5,061 bases of DNA from CAYYWW01 sp964475515 (GCA_964475515.1 CAYYWW010000044.1:1-5061), one strand, 5' to 3'; positions 1 through 5,061 are shown, numbered from the stretch's first letter. Made by a program: numbers and translations. The notes: generated by a model not told the origin, from the letters alone.

Positions 1-1289
1 TTCACTTCGTTCTGATTTTTTGAAAAATCCATGAGCGCATGCTGTTTCACCTTTGTCTTCACCTCCGTCTTTTCTTTATCTTCCCATTTAAAAATTAGTT
101 TTCCATACACACCGTCGTAACCAGGCTGTATTTCTACTCTACCCTCTCTTATAGCTATTATAGCTTCAGCCACCTTCTCATGTACAATATTTTCTAATTC
201 TGCTTTACTAACTTCAAGTAAAACCTTGAACTCAGAGCCAAATGCGCTGATAAGTTTATTGTATTTTTCCCATATCTTCTTAGAATATATTTGTTCTATG
301 CCGAGTGAGTGAGCCAATATCTCTGAAAGTGGAACAAGAGATTTGAACGGTATCGCATTCTCTGGCCTAAAACCCTCCGGCCTATCCGCAAGCTCTTCAA
401 CCCTGTGTAAAACACCTATGGTTAGCTCTCTACCACACACAGGACAGATGTTGTTATATTTTTCGGATTCCTTTGGGGAAAGGGATATGTTGCAGTTACG
501 ATGGCCATCGAAATGGTATTTACCATAGGAAGGATCCACTTCAATCGTGAACAAAAGCTTTTTGGGATTCTTTTCCCTTATCGTTGTTATTAGTTCATTG
601 TAAGTCAATTTTTTCACATCGAAAACGGTAGCTTCTCTTCCTATTCGCCAAGGCCAGTGCGAGTGCGAGTCAGAGAAACTAACGAGTGTAATATTATCCA
701 ACTTAGATAACCTCCAATTCATAGGAGGGTCTGAAGATAATCCGGTTTCAATAGCATGTATATATTTACTTTTTTCTTGAAAACATTCATCGATAGAATC
801 AAACCCGGATTTAGAGCCAAATATCCCGTACCACGGCGTCCAGGCATGCGCCGGTATTATCTCTATATCATTACTTATACTTTTCATTATTTCAACAAGT
901 TCAACACAACTGAAACCAAAAATAGGTCTTCCATCATAATCTAATCGCCCATACTTCAAAAGTTGATCGTTTATTTGGTCAACAATTTCAAATGATGGAG
1001 CAAGAATAACGTTATGAATTCTTCTTTGTTTACCATCTTGCATATATATATTCGATATCTCTGTCTGAAGTAGGAAGTTGAAACCAGATTTGGTTTTTAA
1101 TATACCACTCCCATCCTCGACAAGATTTTCTTTTAAATTTTTTAACCAAGAGGGGTGCGTGAAATCACCAGTTCCCAAAAGATTAAGGCCTTTAATTCTT
1201 GCATATTTCTCAAGATTTGTTATTGTTATATCTTTACTGCATGCTCTACTATAACTACTGTGAATGTGTAAATCAGCAAACACCTTCAT
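1..1289 (-). CDS. endoQ: Endonuclease Q (EndoQ), PHP-fold DNA repair nuclease, 3' end cut by the window edge
   Basis: EndoQ cuts DNA on the 5' side of deaminated bases (uracil, hypoxanthine, xanthine) and abasic sites, starting a repair route separate from glycosylases. Reading from 1289 gives 429 codons with no stop before the edge, close to the usual family length of a little over 400, so only a short tail is missing. The PHP metal-binding residues are visible: DLHIHS (H8, H10), GTGDFTHP (D42), QTE (E77), RIHN (H92), PAHAW (H148) and SFSDSHSH (D207, H209). A zinc-binding segment follows, with H263, C266 and a CPVCG pair (C282, C285), and then the family signature GVLHRVEELADRPEGF (293-308). 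A PCNA-binding-type motif, QHALMDFS, sits at 416-423. The start is firm because the PHP motif normally begins within the first ten residues. No Shine-Dalgarno is seen before it. It follows the DUF1512 gene by 29 bases. Function is assigned by family signature and is strongly supported. Confidence 0.93.
   Translation of the reverse strand, partial: MKVFADLHIHSSYSRACSKDITITNLEKYARIKGLNLLGTGDFTHPSWLKNLKENLVEDGSGILKTKSGFNFLLQTEISNIYMQDGKQRRIHNVILAPSFEIVDQINDQLLKYGRLDYDGRPIFGFSCVELVEIMKSISNDIEIIPAHAWTPWYGIFGSKSGFDSIDECFQEKSKYIHAIETGLSSDPPMNWRLSKLDNITLVSFSDSHSHWPWRIGREATVFDVKKLTYNELITTIREKNPKKLLFTIEVDPSYGKYHFDGHRNCNISLSPKESEKYNNICPVCGRELTIGVLHRVEELADRPEGFRPENAIPFKSLVPLSEILAHSLGIEQIYSKKIWEKYNKLISAFGSEFKVLLEVSKAELENIVHEKVAEAIIAIREGRVEIQPGYDGVYGKLIFKWEDKEKTEVKTKVKQHALMDFSKNQNEV
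21..44 (-). other. PIP-box-like motif at the EndoQ C terminus
   Basis: Codons 416-423 of EndoQ read Q-H-A-L-M-D-F-S, which fits the PCNA-interacting pattern Q-x-x-hydrophobic-x-x-aromatic-x. It follows a charged, lysine-rich linker (KWEDKEKTEVKTKVK), as expected for a flexible tail that docks on the sliding clamp. EndoQ of Thermococcales is known to work with PCNA, which supports the reading. The last position is Ser where many PIP boxes have a second aromatic, so binding could be weaker. The motif is seen directly; its binding role is inferred. Confidence 0.6.
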
Positions 1290-1293
1290 GAAT

Positions 1294-1318
1294 AAAAAAT
1301 TAAATTATTGATTTAAAT
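1294..1318 (-). promoter_or_regulatory. Possible leaderless promoter for EndoQ, overlapping a T-run at the end of the DUF1512 gene
   Basis: The 29-base gap contains TTTAAAT around 1311-1318, centred about 26 bases before the EndoQ ATG. That is the spacing of an archaeal TATA box for a transcript beginning at the start codon. No GGTGAT-like site precedes the ATG, which fits a leaderless message. A run of six T at 1299-1294 could also act as a weak archaeal terminator for the upstream gene. The gap is almost entirely A and T, so chance matches are likely. Co-transcription from the DUF1512 promoter is equally possible. Confidence 0.3.
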
Positions 1319-2506
1319 TTAGAAAAAACGCTTCTTCTTTTTCTTTTCTTTCTCCTTTAGTTTTTTACTATATTGTTCAATCCATTTTTCTGTTTTTTCT
1401 ATGCCTTTGGAAGAATTCCCTATACCGCTCGTATTCCCAACACCAACAATTATTACCTTACTTTTGGGTTTCGTGGCAATTAAACTTCTTTTAATGCTCT
1501 CTTCAACCTCTTTAAATGCGTCTTTTATCTCCTTTCTCATGGGCATTATTGCCTCCTCAGCACTCATCTTAACTATTATGGAGTCAAGCGGTATGTTTTT
1601 CTTAACTGCAACATTTTCAATATAACTTTTTTCCACACCAGGACCACCTATTGCAACGCCAACACCCTCAGCAATGCTTCCTGTTTTTTCACCCTCAAGT
1701 TTGGCTGCGGCATCTATTGTTATTATTTTCGCTATTTTATGTTTCTTCAATAATTTTTCAACTGCTTTCCCAGGTCTCCCTAGTCTGCCACCAGGCCCCT
1801 TTGCCTTAAGAAGGAAAACATGTCTGCCAAGCATTTTCTTTTCTGCCATTACAACATCTTCCTCTATTTCTTTGGTTTTTGCATTTCCAATGAGCTTGGC
1901 CACTATATAAGGTCCAACAGAATCACCTATTGGTTCTCCCTTGGTTAAGGCCTTTGTTCCTTCATAAACAGCATTAGCTAATTTTTCTATCATAGGTAAT
2001 TGCATTTGAAGCAACATCGCAATCTGTAAGTTTTTCGTTTTTCTTATCAACTCAACATAATGTCTTATAGTCTTTGCTATCGTGTGAAGACTTATTCCAC
2101 CAGAAAGCCCCATAGTAAGTGATGCACGTCTTTCTTCATCCATTTTCGGCGCGATCTGTTTTACGAAATAATCAAATCGTTGTTTTTCATTTTGTATTAT
2201 ATGGTCCAGCTTCCTTATTATACCGTAGGGATCAAGCGACACAGGCTCTATGACAAAAAATTCAAAAAATCTATCTATTGATTCTTTCAATGATTTTGTA
2301 GGTTTTTTTGTTATACGATTTATTATAAATTTTTTCGATTTTCTTGACATGGATTCAAGATTCTCTGCTGTTTTTTCCAATTTCCACATTATTTGGGAAA
2401 TCATTAATTTTGGATAAAAATAAATAAGAAAGAACATGAACACAAACCACATTATCCATGAATACCCATCACCATTACCCCAAAGCTGTGACATATATAG
2501 TTCCAT
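1319..2506 (-). CDS. DUF1512 family protein, membrane-anchored, function unknown
   Basis: The sequence matches my memory of the archaeal DUF1512 family, proteins of roughly 370-400 residues with no known function. Numbering from the ATG at 2506 gives 395 residues. One hydrophobic segment near residues 16-33 (WIMWFVFMFFLIYF) probably anchors the protein, followed by a basic, helical stretch. The conserved core lies in the second half: a helix with LLQMQLPMIEKLANA, then GEPIGDSVGP, and three glycine-rich loops, KGPGGRLGRPG, EGVGVAIGGPGVEK and VGVGNTSGIGNSS. These loops suggest a nucleotide- or phosphate-binding fold, but no standard Walker motif is present. The tail is strongly basic (KEKEKKKKKRFF). 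The frame also opens at a TTG at 2518 (399 residues), and another ATG lies at 2494. The ATG at 2506 is preferred for codon type, with GGTTGAT just before it as a poor ribosome site. EndoQ lies directly downstream, but no functional link is shown. Confidence 0.85.
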   Translation of the reverse strand: MELYMSQLWGNGDGYSWIMWFVFMFFLIYFYPKLMISQIMWKLEKTAENLESMSRKSKKFIINRITKKPTKSLKESIDRFFEFFVIEPVSLDPYGIIRKLDHIIQNEKQRFDYFVKQIAPKMDEERRASLTMGLSGGISLHTIAKTIRHYVELIRKTKNLQIAMLLQMQLPMIEKLANAVYEGTKALTKGEPIGDSVGPYIVAKLIGNAKTKEIEEDVVMAEKKMLGRHVFLLKAKGPGGRLGRPGKAVEKLLKKHKIAKIITIDAAAKLEGEKTGSIAEGVGVAIGGPGVEKSYIENVAVKKNIPLDSIIVKMSAEEAIMPMRKEIKDAFKEVEESIKRSLIATKPKSKVIIVGVGNTSGIGNSSKGIEKTEKWIEQYSKKLKEKEKKKKKRFF

Positions 2507-2518
2507 ATCATCAACCAA

Positions 2519-2611
2519 GTGAATTATTCTATGTTATTTAATTTATATATATTAATTTGTAATTTCCAGTTTAAGTACTCTCAAGTGCCGTATAAACAAT
2601 TATAATGAGAA
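2519..2611. other. Intergenic gap between the macro-domain gene and DUF1512
   Basis: These 93 bases separate the end of the three-gene operon from the DUF1512 gene. Apart from the TATA-like box nearest DUF1512, I see no open frame, no convincing hairpin and no long T-run marking a terminator after the macro-domain gene. Read-through from the operon into DUF1512 therefore cannot be excluded. Confidence 0.5.
2541..2556 (-). promoter_or_regulatory. TATA-like box for the DUF1512 gene
   Basis: The minus strand reads TTAATATATATAAAT here, a strong match to archaeal TATA elements. It is centred about 26 bases before position 2521, so the transcript would start just ahead of the possible TTG start (2518) and about 15 bases before the ATG at 2506. 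This indicates that the DUF1512 gene can be expressed independently of the macro-domain operon. The assignment rests on sequence and spacing only. Confidence 0.5.
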
Positions 2612-3106
2612 TCAATAATCATCTAATGCGTTTTTAAACGCATCATAAAGCTCATCGTCATATGCTACGAAAATAAGTCTTTCTATGCTTTTTGGTTCGA
2701 ACCTCCTTACAACAGAAACCATAGTATTAGCAGCTTCTTTATACTCTACTCTACCAACACCTGTACCCAAACCAGGCACTGCCAGCTCCCTTATATTGTT
2801 AATTTCAGCACATTCTAATACTGCTGTCATAGCAAGTCTTACATTTTCTACAGACGTTCTCCCAGGGGTTTCCATTGTTGGAGCATGAATAACGTATTTT
2901 GCAGGCAAATTCCCAGCTGATGTTATAATTGCTTCACCAACCTTTACTGGTATATACTTTCTGGCTTCTTCCCTAATTATTTCACCACCTGCATCCAATA
3001 TAGCTTTTGCAAGTCCGCCTCCCATAGAGATATAAGAGTCTGCGGGATTAACTATTGCTTCAACATCCAGTTTTGTAATATCGCCTTTATACAATTCTAT
3101 TTTCAT
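2612..3106 (-). CDS. Macro-domain protein, probable ADP-ribose binder or hydrolase
   Basis: This is a single compact macro domain of 164 residues, the normal size for a stand-alone member. Macro domains bind ADP-ribose and related NAD-derived ligands, and some remove ADP-ribose from proteins or nucleic acids. The visible landmarks are KGDIT (D9, the usual adenine contact), AIVNPADSY (19-25), the MGGGLAKAI phosphate loop (28-36), YVIHAPTM (71-78) and the second phosphate loop PGLGTGVG (111-118). Where many hydrolases have N-A-A-N, this one has N-P-A-D. The phosphate loop also lacks the Asp found in MacroD-type enzymes (GGGVDGAI), so catalysis is uncertain. The ATG at 3106 is chosen because GTGATC stands three bases before it and matches the archaeal 16S 3' end. 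That site contains an in-frame GTG at 3115, which would give 167 residues. The gene is the last of an operon with the cysteine hydrolase. Confidence 0.88.
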   Translation of the reverse strand: MKIELYKGDITKLDVEAIVNPADSYISMGGGLAKAILDAGGEIIREEARKYIPVKVGEAIITSAGNLPAKYVIHAPTMETPGRTSVENVRLAMTAVLECAEINNIRELAVPGLGTGVGRVEYKEAANTMVSVVRRFEPKSIERLIFVAYDDELYDAFKNALDDY

Positions 3107-3109
3107 GTT

Positions 3110-3115
3110 GATCAC
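3110..3115 (-). promoter_or_regulatory. Ribosome-binding site of the macro-domain gene, overlapping the previous stop codon
   Basis: The minus strand reads GTGATC, then AAC, then ATG. GTGATC is complementary to the GATCAC near the 3' end of archaeal 16S rRNA. Its TGA is also the stop codon of the cysteine hydrolase gene. This favours the ATG at 3106 over the GTG at 3115 as the true start, and suggests that ribosomes finishing one gene initiate the next. Confidence 0.55.
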
Positions 3116-3633
3116 GTCTTGAATGGAGTTTCCTTAAAATTTCCGTATACAATTCTATTTTCTCCTATGAATTTTTTCAAAATCATAAGTGCTGCTTTAT
3201 GATATTCTAGCCCATAGTGACTTGCACAATAGTCAGCAAGGACATAGGTAACGTACCCTCTTTCAAAAGAATCTGCTGCACTTTTTAGAACACAACTGTC
3301 TGTGTCAATCCCAACAAGATACACCTCGTTTATGTTGTGGGTTAAAAAATAATCTATAACTTCTGGTGTAAAAATTGTATAACCAGTTTTAACAAAAACT
3401 TTGCAATTTTTTGTTTGTAGTTCATCTACTATTTCGTTTTCAGGCGGATATGAAAATCTGTGCCAGTTCATGATAGATTTATATGGACTACCTTCTACAT
3501 TAACGAATTTCGTAAAGATCACGTGATCAAAGAATTTATTTTCTACCAGTTTCGCTATCTTGGGAACTATGTGTTTTGTGTTTTCATTTATAAATCCCTT
3601 CTGGACATCTACCACAACCAACACATTGGACAT
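3112..3633 (-). CDS. Isochorismatase-like cysteine hydrolase
   Basis: This 173-residue protein has the full size and order of an isochorismatase-fold hydrolase, a family covering nicotinamidases, isochorismatases, carbamoylases and many enzymes of unknown substrate. The catalytic triad is complete: D9 in VVVDVQKGF, K82 in VKTGYTIF and C114 in GIDTDSCVLKSA. The segment before the cysteine (VGIDTDSC) is the usual site of the strained peptide bond that shapes the oxyanion hole. The D-x-H metal site typical of nicotinamidases is not evident, so I do not assign nicotinamidase activity. The ATG directly follows the TAA of the 409-residue gene, with AGGTGAT four to ten bases before it, which makes the start secure. 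The TGA stop overlaps the ribosome site of the macro-domain gene. The operon context hints at NAD or ADP-ribose chemistry, but the substrate is unknown. Confidence 0.9.
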   Translation of the reverse strand: MSNVLVVVDVQKGFINENTKHIVPKIAKLVENKFFDHVIFTKFVNVEGSPYKSIMNWHRFSYPPENEIVDELQTKNCKVFVKTGYTIFTPEVIDYFLTHNINEVYLVGIDTDSCVLKSAADSFERGYVTYVLADYCASHYGLEYHKAALMILKKFIGENRIVYGNFKETPFKT

Positions 3634-3643
3634 TTAATCACCT
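3634..3643 (-). promoter_or_regulatory. Ribosome-binding site built from the last codons of the upstream gene
   Basis: The minus strand reads AGGTGAT, TAA, ATG. GGT GAT are the last two codons (Gly-Asp) of the 409-residue gene, TAA is its stop, and ATG starts the cysteine hydrolase with no gap. The AGGTGAT stretch is a strong match to the archaeal anti-Shine-Dalgarno. The arrangement implies translational coupling of the two genes and fixes both the stop and the start. Confidence 0.7.
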
Positions 3644-4863
3644 TTTCTTAGTTCCCAGAGTTTAAATGTATCCTCCAAATCTTTAAATAAATTAGCTATT
3701 TTACTGGTTTTAATCAAACAATCTTTAAAAGCATAGTATTGGGAATCCAGTAGAGGATCGATAGACTTAAAATTTTCCCAGAGATTAATGCAGTTTATCA
3801 GATGATTTCTCATATCTTTACCTTTGATTAAATTATTTTTTATTTTCATTTTTGTTGTATAGAACAAAAACCATAGATGTTGAAGTTCAATTTCAAGCTC
3901 TACCAGCATGTTCAAAAATCGATCCTTGCTTTGAGAATCACAATACAAAACCACATTACTCCACGTTGCAAATACGGTTTTTTCACCGTCTATGGGTATT
4001 TCATATACGTCTTCCCTTTTTATAGCCTTTTCTATATCTAAGGCACTTTTAATAGAAGACAGGAACTCCTTTGAGATGTCAGTTAGCGGATTATCAGTAA
4101 TTCCAAGAATTCCAGGCTGAGCGCATATCCTCAGAATGTTTCGCATAATTTCAGGCTCGATGAACTTATTATGCTCGATATGATATATAGTCATTACGTA
4201 TTTTATGTTATTTTTTATCAAATGTTTCTTATTCACTTTACTGAAAATATCATTCACATCCTTAAACAATGGAGATTCACCATTTAGTATAGATAAATGA
4301 TGCAGTCTCCTATCAAGTAAAAAATCAACTACATTAAGATTTTTTTGCTTACCCCTGTACACCAGCACACAAACACCAGTATTGAACCAATGATACGTGT
4401 TATTGTTATAACAAAAAACAACTCTCTCTTTATTCACTTTTTTGATTTTTAGGCGTCTTAGGGCGTCTCTATTCACCTTTCCTAAATAAAACGGTATAAA
4501 ACTTATGGGAGTTGACCGAAACTTATATTTGGTGTATTTTAGTTCTATTTTTAGATCCCCAGTTTTGTGATTAGAACTCCCATCTATCTCATATGATACT
4601 TCTAATTTATTTAGAAAATCCTCCATACTCTTTATCCAACTTAAACTTATTCTGTAGTTTTTGTTAGTTTTCTCCAATATACTTTCATCTGTTAACTCTT
4701 TCAGTGCTTTATGGACAGCTTGATAGGAAACTCTTTTCATCTTTCTTACACGATGATATATTTTTTTAGCAGAGAGTGGCCATTCCGAAGCTAAAATAGA
4801 AATAATAGCATCTTTAACTGTTTTTTTATTCCCGGTGAGTGGAATCGTGAGACTAATAGGCAT
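3634..4863 (-). CDS. Unrecognised 409-residue protein with N-terminal winged-helix DNA-binding domain
   Basis: I do not recognise the full-length family. Residues about 13-74 look like a winged helix: a first helix TVKDAIISILASE, a second SAKKIYHRVRKM, a recognition helix SYQAVHKALKELTDESIL, and a wing ending KNYRIS. This suggests sequence-specific DNA binding. The remaining 330 or so residues are not a known effector domain to my eye. They contain a basic strand-rich part (about 105-150, including FRSTPISFIPFYLGKV), a mixed part with VCVLVYRG and RRLHHLSILNGESPLF, and a tryptophan- and charge-rich helical C terminus (about 315-405) that could form a helical bundle. No clear membrane segment or nuclease motif is visible. 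It is the first gene of a coupled operon with the cysteine hydrolase and the macro-domain protein, so it may be their regulator and autoregulated. The start is supported by a TATA-like box about 26 bases upstream; no Shine-Dalgarno is seen, suggesting a leaderless transcript. Confidence 0.75.
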   Translation of the reverse strand: MPISLTIPLTGNKKTVKDAIISILASEWPLSAKKIYHRVRKMKRVSYQAVHKALKELTDESILEKTNKNYRISLSWIKSMEDFLNKLEVSYEIDGSSNHKTGDLKIELKYTKYKFRSTPISFIPFYLGKVNRDALRRLKIKKVNKERVVFCYNNNTYHWFNTGVCVLVYRGKQKNLNVVDFLLDRRLHHLSILNGESPLFKDVNDIFSKVNKKHLIKNNIKYVMTIYHIEHNKFIEPEIMRNILRICAQPGILGITDNPLTDISKEFLSSIKSALDIEKAIKREDVYEIPIDGEKTVFATWSNVVLYCDSQSKDRFLNMLVELEIELQHLWFLFYTTKMKIKNNLIKGKDMRNHLINCINLWENFKSIDPLLDSQYYAFKDCLIKTSKIANLFKDLEDTFKLWELRKGD

Positions 4864-4881
4864 ATTTAGCTTTAGGAAGAA

Positions 4882-4914
4882 GATTTTTAAACTTGTTAGT
4901 TGATTTTTTTAAAC
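4882..4914 (-). promoter_or_regulatory. Twin TATA-like boxes upstream of the winged-helix operon
   Basis: The minus strand carries GTTTAAAAATC (4892-4882) and GTTTAAAAAAATC (4914-4902). The nearer copy is centred about 26 bases before the ATG at 4863, which fits a leaderless start. The farther copy would place a start near 4884. The two are near-identical direct repeats about 20-22 bases apart, two turns of the helix. They could be tandem promoters, or one TATA box and a related protein-binding site. Both readings are inferred from sequence and spacing. Confidence 0.4.
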
Positions 4915-4931
4915 CCAAAACGTATCTGACA

Positions 4932-4949
4932 GAAAAAAGTATTAAAAAA
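4932..4949 (+). promoter_or_regulatory. Plus-strand TATA-like element facing the inverted-repeat segment
   Basis: GAAAAAAG followed by TATTAAAA (4940-4947) resembles an archaeal purine-rich BRE plus TATA box. Its centre is about 26 bases before position 4970, which is a G and the first base of the long inverted repeat, so a transcript could begin exactly there. On the minus strand the same bases form two runs of six T (4949-4944 and 4938-4933), which could instead terminate an RNA made leftward. The two readings compete. Confidence 0.3.
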
Positions 4950-4969
4950 CACTGAGACCAAAGAGTAAA

Positions 4970-5052
4970 GATAATAGCTCTTTACGGAATTAAATGATGA
5001 AATTGGCTCTTTGCAGAACAGCACACCAAGTATTTCACCTGGAGCTATTATC
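4970..5052. repeat. Perfect 11-bp inverted repeat enclosing a nested hairpin; possible structured RNA
   Basis: GATAATAGCTC (4970-4980) is exactly complementary to GAGCTATTATC (5042-5052). Between them, TGAAAT (4998-5003) pairs with ATTTCA (5032-5037), TGG (5004-5006) pairs with CCA (5026-5028), and CT/AG plus TTT/GAA close a small GCA loop (5007-5021). The result is a long closing stem, an asymmetric internal loop and a bulged hairpin, a layout typical of a compact RNA. It does not match tRNA, and neither a complete C/D box set nor an H/ACA box was found. It could also be an element with short terminal repeats or a leader structure. Confidence 0.45.
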
Positions 5053-5061
5053 GCTTAAATT
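4994..5061 (+). CDS. Possible start of a plus-strand gene running off the right edge
   Basis: From ATG ATG at 4994 a frame stays open for 22 codons to the window edge, beginning MMKLALCRTAHQ. An in-frame TAA immediately precedes it, so this would be the true beginning. GGA lies five bases before the ATG as a weak ribosome site, and the plus-strand TATA-like element would give a leader of about 24 bases. The peptide is not recognisable, the frame is short and it overlaps the inverted repeat, so it may be chance. Confidence 0.18.
   Translation, partial: MMKLALCRTAHQVFHLELLSLK

Noticed and set aside
343..944. Two open plus-strand frames of about 60 codons (343-528 and 756-944)
   Set aside because: They lie wholly antisense to the EndoQ gene, whose conserved motifs explain these bases, and their translations look like low-complexity shadow peptides.
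1401..1910. Plus-strand hydrophobic frames (1401-1625 and 1674-1910) resembling small membrane proteins
   Set aside because: They are antisense to the conserved half of DUF1512. Their hydrophobicity comes from reading Lys-, Glu- and Gly-rich codons backwards.
2685..2888. Plus-strand frame of 67 codons
   Set aside because: It is antisense to the macro-domain gene and has no recognisable start signal or family.
3112..3633. Specific naming of the cysteine hydrolase as nicotinamidase
   Set aside because: The catalytic triad is present but the metal-binding D-x-H motif expected of nicotinamidases is not evident, so only the family can be stated.
3460..3651. Plus-strand frame of 63 codons
   Set aside because: It is antisense to the cysteine hydrolase gene and its operon junction, both of which are well supported.
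4951..4960. CTGAGA resembling the conserved motif of a TPP riboswitch
   Set aside because: The rest of the TPP consensus, including the second conserved arm, is absent on either side.
4994..5041. Box C/D small RNA suggested by ATGATGA at 4994-5000
   Set aside because: ATGATGA fits a C box, but no CTGA D or D' box follows at the right distance and the 11-bp outer stem is unlike this class.
4970..5061. H/ACA guide RNA or tRNA
   Set aside because: No ACA lies after the closing stem, no kink-turn pattern is visible in the hairpin, and neither strand has a TpsiC-arm signature or cloverleaf.

Overview
This 5,061-base window is AT-rich DNA, most likely from a euryarchaeon-like archaeon. Four lines of evidence support this: an endonuclease Q (EndoQ) with a PCNA-binding-type tail, a protein recognisable as the archaeal DUF1512 family, ribosome-binding sites of the GGTGAT type that match the archaeal 16S 3' end, and TATA-like boxes about 26 bases before several starts. 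No genus can be named from the sequence alone. All five convincing protein genes lie on the minus strand, so transcription runs from right to left.

Right edge (4864-5061): a non-coding stretch. It holds the apparent promoter of the leftmost-reading operon, with two near-identical TTTAAAAA-type boxes about two helical turns apart. Beyond it is an 83-base segment closed by a perfect 11-bp inverted repeat that contains a nested hairpin. The segment starts about 26 bases after a TATA-like box on the plus strand. It may encode a small structured RNA, or it may be the leader and first codons of a plus-strand gene that runs off the edge. This is the least explained part of the window.

Operon (4863 down to 2612): three tightly packed genes. 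They are an unrecognised 409-residue protein with an N-terminal winged helix, a 173-residue isochorismatase-like cysteine hydrolase, and a macro-domain protein. The stop codon of the first directly abuts the start of the second, and its last two codons form the ribosome-binding site. The end of the second gene likewise supplies the ribosome-binding site of the third. This implies translational coupling. Cysteine hydrolases of this fold include nicotinamidases, and macro domains bind ADP-ribose. A role in NAD or ADP-ribose-linked metabolism under control of the winged-helix protein is therefore a reasonable but unproven inference.

Left half (2518 down to 1): a DUF1512 membrane-anchored protein with its own TATA-like promoter, then 29 bases later the EndoQ gene. 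EndoQ is a PHP-fold nuclease that nicks DNA beside deaminated bases. Its last codons lie beyond the left edge, but the catalytic metal site, the zinc-binding segment and a C-terminal PCNA-interaction motif are all visible.

No tRNA, rRNA, CRISPR array, insertion sequence or other identifiable mobile element was seen.
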